DNA of 64,000 nucleotides from Obelidium mucronatum. Taxonomy: Eukaryota > Chytridiomycota > Chytridiomycetes > Chytridiales > Chytriomycetaceae. Location: positions 62,001 to 126,000 of the forward strand of contig JAIVFH010000056.1 of NCBI GenBank assembly GCA_025765595.1, written 5' to 3'. Of this stretch, positions 1 to 14,757 are shown one piece after another (the first letter of the stretch is position 1; each line of letters starts with the position of its first letter). The notes beneath the pieces were generated by a model that saw nothing but the letters and a program-made list of their open reading frames with translations, made no database searches and was not told the DNA's origin. The position numbers and the translations under genes were made by a program.

Positions 1-306
1 ACAGGGTTCCAGAAGATTGGGCTGATTGCCAAAGTAAGTATTTATGCTTGTAGAGTTTTTTTATTTTGATCATTTTGCTTGGCGTAGGGCCGAATTCCAA
101 TTTCTTGGCAATGGTGTGACAATGGGCCAGTTTTACGACCGTTACAGACAACAACTTCAACAAGAGCAACAACAAAGAAGACGACAACCAAGAAAAAGTT
201 GACAAGAACTTCTACTAGTATACGCAAAAGAACGACAACGCGAAAGTTGACTTCTACAAAGGCTCCAAAACCCACTTTAACCAGCCGAAAGATACAACAG
301 TTCTAA
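1..306 (+). CDS. C-terminal part of a Thr/Lys-rich-tailed protein (partial)
   Basis: The window opens inside a gene. A first exon (to about 33) reads GFQKIGLIAK and ends at a GTAAGT donor; a ~54 bp intron ends in a TAG acceptor at 85-87. The frame then runs on through RIPISWQWCDNGP into a tail made almost only of Thr, Lys, Arg and Ser, stopping at 304-306. Such tails are common as linkers or cell-wall-proximal regions in fungal secreted proteins, but the upstream domain is outside the window, so I give no function. The splice frame joins cleanly, which supports a real terminal exon. Confidence 0.5.
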
Positions 307-453
307 CCTGATCCGCATTATTTTTTCCCCACACTACTTAAATCAAGTAATTCAAAGTGTTGTTCAAATCATGAAGCCATTTCCCAGTAAATCCAAAGCT
401 CTTGCGTTGCCACTAAACCAGGGCATACATAACAATAAAGGAATCAACTGACC

Positions 454-1071
454 TTGAATGGGAAACTTTCCTTGAAGATCAATAATCCATTCAACACGCT
501 TTTGATACTCATTCAGCATTTTTTAATAAAACTTTGTCAACAAGTGTACCCGTCAAATACAATAATGCAACATATTGAAGAATTACCTGCCGATCATGTT
601 GCCATCAAAGCAATTTTTCAAAGGGCCCAATTTATCTTGAATGGTGTGAGCGCCGGTAGCAGGAACTCCCTGCATATTCTCGAAACTGGAATGAATAATC
701 ATGCCACAACGACTCGCAACCACCCAGCAGTATTCATACAGTCAACTTCTGCGAAAAATACGCATTTAGTTTCACAAAGGAATCCAACGGAAGGAGCGTT
801 TAAGTGCCATATTTGTCCCGCTGCGTTTTCAAACAGCAATGATTTGATTGCACACGGGCACAGCCATGTTATCGCCAATAGAAAAACTGATGTAATCTCA
901 TGCCAAAAGTGCGGAGATAGATTCCCGAGTGTTACCGATATGATGGTTCATCAGCAACATGCTCATACAGTTGTCAGACCCTTCAAGTGTAATAAATGCA
1001 GCAAAGCTTTTACAGAAGCAAAGTACTTAAAGAGGCATGTCAACGGTTTTCATGCAGAAGCGCAATTTTGA
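454..1071 (+). CDS. C2H2 zinc-finger protein, three fingers
   Basis: A single open frame of 205 residues with three C-terminal C2H2 fingers: Cys118/Cys121 with His134/His138, Cys150/Cys153 with His166/His171, and Cys179/Cys182 with His195/His200. Finger three has the classic FKCNKCSKAF core. The family binds DNA or RNA, usually as transcription factors in the nucleus; the target is unknown. The first 110 residues show no recognisable domain. The start at 454 is uncertain: a start at 565 (MQHIEELPAD) would drop a hydrophobic stretch that is odd for a nuclear protein, and an upstream exon is possible. It lies tail to tail with the Sad1 gene, about 100 bp apart. Confidence 0.7.
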   Translation: MNGKLSLKINNPFNTLLILIQHFLIKLCQQVYPSNTIMQHIEELPADHVAIKAIFQRAQFILNGVSAGSRNSLHILETGMNNHATTTRNHPAVFIQSTSAKNTHLVSQRNPTEGAFKCHICPAAFSNSNDLIAHGHSHVIANRKTDVISCQKCGDRFPSVTDMMVHQQHAHTVVRPFKCNKCSKAFTEAKYLKRHVNGFHAEAQF

Positions 1072-1167
1072 AAAAACAAGTCGTGGATAAATCGCTAAAA
1101 TGCAGCGGACTTCCAAATAAACGTGTTTAAATGAATTTTAAACATTGGCTTTACTTTATTTGTTAAG

Positions 1168-3119
1168 TTACGCCTTTTCCCAAATCTGAATATAAGTTTC
1201 AGAAAGGAAAATCATTTGAGGTGCAATCCTGTAGTGAAGAATGTAAGTAACATAAACAAATATGATGAAACGTACTCTTCCACGATTAAATCTTGAATCT
1301 GTAACCACTGATCCTTGCCCTTACAATGAACATGGACTTTGTATGATCCTTCCACAGCACCTGGCTTTCCATCATGGCAAATATTAGCAACCAAGTTATA
1401 GATCGTGTTCGGGTCTTCCACAGATGGGTCAAGGTCTGTCGAGAGTTTAATATTTGAGAATGTTTAAAATTCACTAACGAGAACTTCTTACATTCCCGCA
1501 TATCAACGCCACGAATAGGGAAATTGACAATGGTGCTATTCTTTTCAGTCGTGAAATTGTTTTTGGTAAATCTCTTGATGTGAAAGATTAGAAATTGTGG
1601 GAGCTTGGTAAGACGAAAACGTTTGATTGATTGAGTGTATTCCTTCAAAGCAAGCATGATATTAGTCACTCGCAGCCGCGTAAACTAGTCTAGATTACCT
1701 TGTCAGTTACACCGTCATATTTTTCCAGTAGTGAGGACAGAGGGACTTGAGGAATAATGTTACGCTCCAGCTCATCTTGAAACAATGGAGGGGGAGGTAA
1801 ATCCAAAGTCAAGAACAGAAAGGGTGAATTGGTGATTGTAGTATCTAAAGGTGAATCAGTTTAGGAACCGAAAAAGAGACACAGTACCTTTACTGTCATC
1901 AAACACTTGAACTATTCCAGAGTCGCCACCCGCGCCGTCAACTGCCTGACTTTGCACGCGAACTTCTCCTTGGAAAATCTTGTGAATGATGGAGCTGCCG
2001 TTTTTTCGAGGGTTTCCGCCCATTCCACTATGCAAACTGTTCAGCAGCCAAGCAAGAAAATCAGCAGGATCAGATTGAGCAGTTAGCAAGAACTGTCTTC
2101 CGCTTGCATTGGTCATTTCCTACGAATTTAGACCCAGTTCTTAAGTACGCTGTTTAACAAAAGCCTTTGCAGTCTTTCCGCTCACCTGTAAAAATTCGTG
2201 AGGTGAAACTTGTCCCTTAAAAGCTTTTGCATTCCACATTTTTCGAACCAGTGTCGCGAAACGATTGACTACAAAAAGAAACACATTAAGACATGCAATC
2301 AACCACAACCATACGCACCTAGTTCGGAACTTTTTCTCTTGGAGCCATTTGGCATTGGTTTCGCATTCACTACGACACTGTTCAGAACATCAAGCTCAAG
2401 GTCATCCAAAACGAAATCACGTAAAGGTTTGACATGAGCTAATGCTTGAATGACCTTCAATGATTAAAAAAAGGCAAGGAGCGGTCAGATTCGAGCATTG
2501 AAAGTTCGGGGAGGTGGAGAGCTACTTGCCACATTCACGTAATCATTCTCCTTGACGTTGTTCAGACCAACAAAACCCGGCAAAAATGACTTATTATTCA
2601 AATCATAAGAATATGCGCCGACTGAATCCAGAGAATTGATTTGTTGTTTGTTGTAAAACGGGCGAATAACGTACTGTGAAAACACGTTAAAGGCCACAGT
2701 TTATCAATCAAATCCTACAATACTTTGATATCCGACAAACTCGCATCTTTGACTTCATAGGATTCAGGCAGACAATATACTTTAAGTGTTGACAAGTTGA
2801 TGAAGATATGATGGTCGACTGCGAGCGAATGTGTATATGCATGCGACGCTGTTCCTCGGCCCTGAAAGCTGCAATCCAATCAGATCTTTTTATCCGCTTT
2901 CCCCCAGCTGATGACTCACAACTTTGCACACACAAGACAAGCGTAAACATTCAACGGCGACAAGGAAACTGAACAAAGGGCTTCAAAGTCAAAATCAAGA
3001 AGCTGTCTTTGCACAGTTTCCAAGTAGAGTCCATCGTTCGAATCCTCCAAGTTGCGCTTTTTGGTCTTGCCAGAGGGGCTTTCGCTGTTGCTGGGCGTAG
3101 TGGTTGTATCAGGAGTCAT
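1168..3119 (-). CDS. SAD1: U4/U6.U5 tri-snRNP protein Sad1/USP39
   Basis: Multi-exon gene read right to left. The N-terminus has a Ser/Thr/Pro-rich leader, then a UBP-type zinc finger (FEALCSVSLSPLNVYACLVC, then the TASHAYTHSL-like exon). A USP-fold domain follows with LPGFVGLNNVKENDYVNV, QSDPADFLAWLLNSLHSG and the C-terminal GSYKVHVHCKGKDQWLQIQD; the last exon ends QMIFLSETYIQIWEKA. These match Sad1/USP39. In this family the ubiquitin-hydrolase cysteine is absent, and here Asp occupies the NDY position where active USPs have Cys, so the protein is expected to be a non-catalytic splicing factor that stabilises the tri-snRNP. The start ATG is at 3117-3119, divergent from the calcineurin A gene 170 bp away. 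Confidence 0.92.
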
Positions 3120-3289
3120 GGATTCGCGTCGTTATCGTTTTTAAAAAATGGAGGAAAAGGGGGAACATCGATGAAAAGAAACCAATAATATTGATTTATT
3201 TTGAAACACGATGGCTTCTCTTGTCTTCCAATGAGGCTGGCATAATCGCTATTTTATTTCGATTTTCCACAACAACAATCACCTTAAAA

Positions 3290-5806
<2,517 letters not shown>

Positions 5807-5974
5807 AAAGTGGTGCGAGCCTTTTCTGTTTCTTGCGGTGTGGTCTCCTCTCTTAGTTTTTCTGACTTTTGGGTTTACATTTATCTCGAGTTTTATTCTT
5901 TACCCTTTTTTTCAAAAAGAATTTTACATTTGTTGTATGGGTCCTTTTCCATTTGCAATATTTGCAATTAATTT

Positions 5975-8764
<2,790 letters not shown>

Positions 8765-8872
8765 TCTTGAGATTTTTAGAAAGGATACGGTAACTCTTTT
8801 TAAAACTAGAAAAATGAATAGATAGATATAAATCTTCCCCGAATCCCGCTCATTCCAGCGGTTGGTACATGC

Positions 8873-11800
8873 TTACGACGCGGCCTTTTCACATTCAAGC
8901 GACATTTCCTTGAGTTTGGCCATATTCTTTTCAACAGGCGGTTTCGCAATATAGTTTTGAATATGTGGCTGGGCGTCTCCCTTATACTCCACAGCCACCA
9001 GAGAAACAATATCTTTGACGCGATTACCCATCATCCGCAGTTTTTCAAAGTTGATCATGCCTTCAACCATTTTCGCGTTTCCGTCATTCATGAAAGTTAA
9101 GTCTTTCAAATAAATTGCTATAAAATCATCTGTTAATGGGCTTTTCTATTCAGATTGATTTTTGAAGTAACTCACGCAAAAAAGGTACAATTGGAGGAAC
9201 GGCCTTGGCTAGCAAATCTCTATAATTCTTCATATTTCGCGAAGGGTCAATGATTTTTTCTAGCTCCTCGTATGCTGTCTTGGCCTTCTCGGGAAGGCCC
9301 TACAATTTTTGCAACGATGGGTAAATACCATCTTCATGAAAACGCTCTCAAACACACCTCCCACGTCTTCTTTAGCCGAGATACAGGAGATAAACCAAGT
9401 CCAGACATCAGGGAAAATAGAGAAAAGAAGTTATTTGCTTCTTGACAGGCCTGTAAAATGCCTGGTCAGTTGAATTGAAGGAAGATGAAAGGAAGGTACC
9501 TTTGTTGTCAATATAAAATTGGCCAGGATCTTGATTCTCTTTTTCAAATCTTTTTGCATGACGATTTCTGTCGCCACCCAGTAAGACTCCTTGTCGAAAC
9601 GGTCAATGAAAAAGTTCAAATATGGAGTCATCTCACGATCACTCCCCCAAATTTGATGCAAAAACTCAATTGGATGGATATTTTTGAAGAGCTTGAAGTT
9701 ATGAATGCAAATTTGGTGACTGAGGACTTCTGGTGTCAGTTCCAAAAACATGCTCTCCAGAACTTTTCCTTTTCGTTCCACCATTTTATAATAGGAGTAC
9801 ATTTCATCATACTTCACAGTCTGAATAAGAATTGTTTTAGTGCGGGTTGTATATTTTGATGCTTCTAAACCTGTTTTTCAACGACATCCAGCAGAACGGG
9901 AGCCCTCTGTCGGATTTTGAGCTCGTCATTATACATAAACTCCATCGCAAAATGCTCTAAATTTGATTTGAGTTCGGAACTTAGAGCGAAATCGTGCCAG
10001 TGCCCCCTTGCCCATAACTCGAGAATGTTTGCAACACTGTTTTCAACAAATGCAGATTAAGAAAAAAAGCAAATGAATGCAAGTCATGAAATAATCCTTG
10101 ACAGGTACCATTCTTGTATTGGCCCTTTCATTTTGTTGTAGTATTCAACATCTTCGGGAGTGGCATTTTCCGGCGGAACGCAATTAAACCTCGAAACGAT
10201 GTGTTTGAAGCATTCTTCGGCTGGCATGAAATACCGAAAAGTAAGTAGAAATGTTTCAATGAATGCGTGGTCATCTTTATATCACAATGCAGTTAGTCGT
10301 CAAGCCTTAAAAATTAGAATGTCCAAACCTTTTCCTTCAACGTCAGTCAATCGAGCAATAAGCTTTTGCGGCGTGCCAGCCATAACCAGAGGCCTGAAAA
10401 AGAGGAAATTTTGCATTAGCAATAATTGTATGGACTTTGAAGAAAAACTGACCGTCCTTGGATAGTTTGGAACATCATCACATCAAGTCCATCCTCTGTT
10501 AAATAAGAGGACCTATATATTTTCTCCTCGGGAACTATAAAGACTTCTTCGACTTTCAGTTCCGTTACAAAGTAACCAACGGTTCTATCCATTTCAACCA
10601 ACGTCTCTTTGCCATCATTTCTGTGAAACGTATGCCCTTCGAATTCAATCTTGTGCTGTTCGCAGATGTAGCTGAGAATAGCATCCATGGGCAGATCATT
10701 AGGTGCTCGGATGGTTATGCTTCGGAAGTTGGGAAGAGTAACAATAAGATTGAGGTAGGTCTTGTCTGGTTTGTCATTTGCTGTCAAAGTCGCCGTGTCC
10801 ACGCTACTGCGTTTTGTAATTTCTTGGATTCCGTCGGTGTTTGCTCGTGACCTGGTTCGGGGAGACAGTTTTTTGAGAGCAACACCTTCTTTGGCGAGAA
10901 AAGCTGGTTTGCTATAAAAAAAAATCAAAGTAGGACAAAAAGTTGTGTGTGAGAATATTAGAATGGAAATATTGTTTGATTCTTACGTGGCGTTTGAGTC
11001 TCTTTCAAGCTTATCCAGAGTGCTGTTGAAAGAAATCTGACTCTGGTTGGTGGTTAAAGAAAAGGATCCCTGCCGAGAAGGCAGATGAAAAGACTGCATC
11101 TGACTTTGACTCGTTTGTGACTGAGTTTGAGACACTTTTGATGGCCGAGTTGTTTCAATTTCAGGAAGAACACTGGAAGACGTATGTGAAGAGATTGATG
11201 CATGCTGACCTTGAGATGATGCTAAGAAAGATTTTGTGCTTGCGTTCAGCTTATCAGAACTTGTGTCTTTGGCAGGACTTATTTCCACGCGACCAAACAT
11301 GTTCCCAACAAATTCCGCACCTCCTGTAATTTTTCGAAACATATTTGGGCTTTTCCCTTTTGGGCTTGCTATATCTGTTCCAGCTGCTCCCATGAGATTG
11401 GACTGGGACGTTGAAAACGCCCCCGCCCCCATTGTTTTCGATAACATGCCGCTCTTTCCTTCCTCCTTGCCCTTTCCCTTTGATGTCATATTTAATCCCT
11501 CTGATGATCCCATATTGCCTCCAGAGTTCAGATTCACAACACTGGAAGCCACATATTTCCCCGTTTCCTTACCAACTATTTTTATGGAATCAACATCTTT
11601 AAATTGCCCAATGGTTTGTCCTTGATCTACTCCAGAATCTTCGCTTCCATTTCGATAGACGATTGCAACTTTCAGAGAAGATGCAGCTAGACCGCGTTTG
11701 GCGCACGTGGCAAGAAGTATATCGTGAAGGGTCATTGAATCATTGACTTGAATAACAGTTGAACCAGCATCACTGATGCTCACGCGTAAATAGTTGTCTG

Positions 11801-11931
11801 GTTTCGAGCTTTCTGACGGCGATGATACATTCCCCGTTGGCCTGATGTAAATGTTTAATAATGAAGATTCGAAGCGATAGTTTACTGGAGACTTACATTG
11901 CCTTGGCTTCTAAAACTGCTTCTGACGACAT
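8873..11931 (-). CDS. Ras-family guanine nucleotide exchange factor (RasGEF) with ubiquitin-like/Ras-binding N-terminus
   Basis: Starts at 11931 (MSSEAVLEAKA, then an intron). Order of parts: an N-terminal ubiquitin-like segment (about 11,640-11,790); a Ser/Gly-rich low-complexity linker (about 11,000-11,640); a second ubiquitin-fold region resembling RBD/RA domains (10,500-10,750, including FRSITIRAPNDLPMDAILSY); a RasGEF N-terminal (REM) module around 10,020-10,400; and the catalytic RasGEF (CDC25) domain at 8,880-9,820, with SHQICIHNFKLFKNIHPIEF and LKDLTFMNDGN. It should exchange GDP for GTP on a Ras/Rap-like GTPase at membranes. Two ubiquitin-like modules suggest it is itself recruited by an active small GTPase; this is inference. 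The protein ends shortly after the catalytic domain (CEKAAS). Confidence 0.88.
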
Positions 11932-12568
11932 GATTGTTGGCTGGGGAATGGCTGGACCTGGAAGTGATCACGCGATGCTGATGAAGGGCAAAGTCCAAGT
12001 TTGATGGGATCAGAAACTTGATGTATTGTTCTCGATTTCTCGAGGTCGAGCTTCTTTTTCTTCCATTGTCACTCTTTGTTGGGAAACAAATTTTCCTTCG
12101 AAAAGGGCCAATAATTAATTGAACGGCTCAAGCATCAATTTGACAATTACATCTTCTTTCTTCATTTTTAAGTTTGTTTCCAATGGTTTGACACCCCTTT
12201 TTTAAGGGGTATCCGATCCGGTGAGGGAAACGAGGGATCTCGGGAATACTAGATTCAGCACTCAACTATTGCCACTCATTCTATTTCTATGGACTGATAA
12301 CTTACTTTGGGCCAAGTGGTGCACAAAAGCAATCGCATCAATCTTGCCTATCCTCATCTCCTAAGCATCCCCGCTAATTTCCCCTAGAGAAAAGAGCCGA
12401 TCCCTGATACCAACTCCTGTATGCCGTTTCACTGCTTGTTTATATAGAACTCTGAACTTAAAAAAGTGTTTGAATTCTCAGTGTTGCAAGTCGGGTAAAA
12501 TTGCAACTACTTGTTTGACCTAGAATATATGATTATTTATTAATGACTTTTTTAGCTGTTGAATATAT
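11932..12568. other. Intergenic region between the RasGEF start and tRNA-Ser
   Basis: About 640 bp that contains the RasGEF promoter and 5' UTR on its left side. I see no supported coding frame. A GC-richer patch around 12,200-12,250 is not recognisable as a known RNA. Confidence 0.5.
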
Positions 12569-12650
12569 GACAACGTGGCCGAGCGGTTAAGGCGGTAGAC
12601 TAGAAATCTACTTCCCTCTGGGAGCGCAGGTTCAAATCCTGCCGTTGTCG
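12569..12650 (+). tRNA. tRNA-Ser (anticodon AGA)
   Basis: The acceptor arms GACAACG and CGTTGTC pair perfectly. The D-arm carries the A-box GTGGCCGAGCGG, the anticodon loop CTAGAAA sits between GTAGA and TCTAC, and a long variable arm precedes the GGTTCAAATCC B-box. The long variable arm and AGA anticodon identify tRNA-Ser. There is no intron. It ends 24 bp before the left edge of the triplicated segment. Confidence 0.95.
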
Positions 12651-12817
12651 TTTTGGTCCAATTGATTATTTATGTTTCTCGAAAAGCAAGAATTGAAATC
12701 CAAGGTTTTATTTCTATTTCCTCATCAGTATGCAAACCAAAGCAGTCCAGAATACAAGTACTCTGCTGCACACTAAATCAGTAATTTTCGCCTAAAAAAA
12801 CACACAAATTAAGACAG

Positions 12818-13812
12818 ATGACAGATATCTCCACATACCACACAGGCCTCACCCTCTCCATGATCCCAGTAGTCTACATGGCATCCACCCCATACCTGTT
12901 CATCCCACTTGCCATCTTGATTTACGCTCTAACAGCGGTGGTGATTGTCAGCCAGAGCCAAGAAATGATATACATTGGCTCCCTGATCAAAGTCCTCTGC
13001 GTCTTACCACTGGGCCTTGGGTCCTTGATTCTGTTTCAACTGTTGCCTGTTTTGGTTCAACGCAAGTGGTTTGGTGTGTTTTCAATGTACATCAACTGGG
13101 CAGTGTTGGGTGAGATTCAAGTTGTGAAAACGCCACGTTGGCACTCTCTCTGACAGCACAAAACAATAGGGAACGTTGCAATGATGTTCTTTGTTCCTGC
13201 TTCAGATACGTGGCGTGAATGGGGGTGCAGATTTGCGTGTATCTGCTTGACCGTATCATTGTGGAAACAGGTAAGTGGGTGTCACAATAATAAAAAAATT
13301 GTTGTGAAATGCGTCTCACAAACAAAACAAACATCAAACAATAGGTAACCTCAGACAAATGGGATACGTTTCTTTTCGAGAATGGATTCTTTGTGTTCAC
13401 GGCTGTATCTTTGGATTGGATATTGACACACGCTTGTTATCGGTCAGTGTTGATTACACTTCCAGTGTTTGATACGCAACGGCACTTTTCAATGGAGTTT
13501 CTTTCTTTGGGGACTATGGTTTTACTGTGGCTAATTGCGAGAGTCAGGAATGGGAGCACGAGGTCTTTGGAGAATTTCTTTGGCCAGGCTGATACTTTGG
13601 TGGTTGCAACGATATGTGCATTCACTTCCATATATGATATAGTGAATCAGCAAGCGACTAGTAACGGCAGGGAAGGGATTGTAGCAGAAGGGTGGAATAT
13701 CGTGATATCGCAGGAAGCAGATGTTGTTTTGACTCTGATTGCGTTCTTGGCAGGGTGCCATACATTGCACACAACGTTTCGTCCGAACGAAGCGAAAGGA
13801 ATACGTATATAA
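12818..13812 (+). CDS. Multi-pass membrane protein of unknown family (copy 1)
   Basis: Three exons (12818-13109, 13206-13270, 13345-13812) join in frame to give about 274 residues. At least six hydrophobic segments are visible, including YLFIPLAILIYALTAVVIV, the Leu-rich stretch IKVLCVLPLGLGSLILFQ, NGFFVFTAVSLDWIL, SLGTMVLLWLIARV and ADVVLTLIAFLAGC, so it is an integral membrane protein. I do not recognise the family. The start at 12818 (MTDISTYHTG) follows an A-rich leader. It is transcribed toward ORC5, whose most distal repeated last exon ends about 180 bp beyond its stop. Confidence 0.75.
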
Positions 13813-13856
13813 CTGTGCATTATGTACAGATGTAATCACGTGCTTTAGTCAAGTGC

Positions 13857-14757
13857 AGAATGCGCGTCTTCTTTGATAAGGTGAGAAGATGATGATGACG
13901 AGAAATATGCTGTGAAACATGTGAAAGAAATACACGCTCATGGCAGATTCTATTGTTTTGTTTTTTTTATTTATAAAATAAACACTCAATTCTTCAAGCC
14001 TTGAAATCATGCAAGTATTTGGACAAGTCAAAGCGGACACGCGCCGCCAGGGCATACGCTGTTTCCAGACTTATATTTACTTTACACTTGACTTCATCGA
14101 GACGGGCGACATTGGACATGCGATGCAGTAACCCTTTGGTGACGAGAGACGTGACTTGCATTTGAATATCCTCTTTGATAAGGTGAGAAGATGATGGACG
14201 AGAAATAAGCTGAAACATGTGAATGGAATACACGTTCATGACAGATTCTATTGTTTTATTTATAATAAAATAAACACACACTACTCTTCAAGCCTTGAAA
14301 TCATGCAAGTATTTGGACAAGTCAAAGCGGACACGCGCCGCCAGGGCATACGCTGTTTCCAGACTAATATTTACTTTACACTTGACTTCATCGAGACGCG
14401 CGACATTGGACATGCGATGCAGTAACCCTTTGGTGACTAGAGACGTGACTTGCATTTGAATATCCTCTTTGATAAGGCGAGAAGATGATGGACGAGAAAT
14501 ATGCTGTGAAACATGTGAAAGAAATACAAGTTCATGACAGATTCTAATGTTTTTAATTATAAAATAAACACAACAATTCTTCAAGCCTTGAAATCATGCA
14601 AGTATTTGGACAAGTCAAAGCGGACACGCGCCGCCAGGGCATACGCTGTTTCGAGACTAATATTTACTTTACACTTGACTTCATCGAGACGGGCGACATT
14701 GGACATGCGATGCAGTAACCCTTTGGTGACGAGAGACGTGACTTGCATTTGAATGTC
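13857..14757 (-). repeat. Tandem repeats of the ORC5 last exon (unit 1), ~293 bp period
   Basis: Three consecutive copies of the ORC5 terminal exon segment end at 13,994, 14,288 and 14,581 (period 293-294 bp). Each encodes DIQMQVTSLVTKGLLHRM through SLETAYALAARVRF and the same DFKA stop. The two distal copies keep only the second half of the exon, joined upstream to IKE and a short AT-rich spacer. They could act as alternative 3' exons or be untranslated relics. The arrangement recurs near 20,905-21,805 and 27,951-28,851. Confidence 0.9.

Noticed and set aside
1168..3119. Active ubiquitin protease
   Set aside because: The catalytic Cys position reads Asp within NDY, as in the non-catalytic Sad1/USP39 family.
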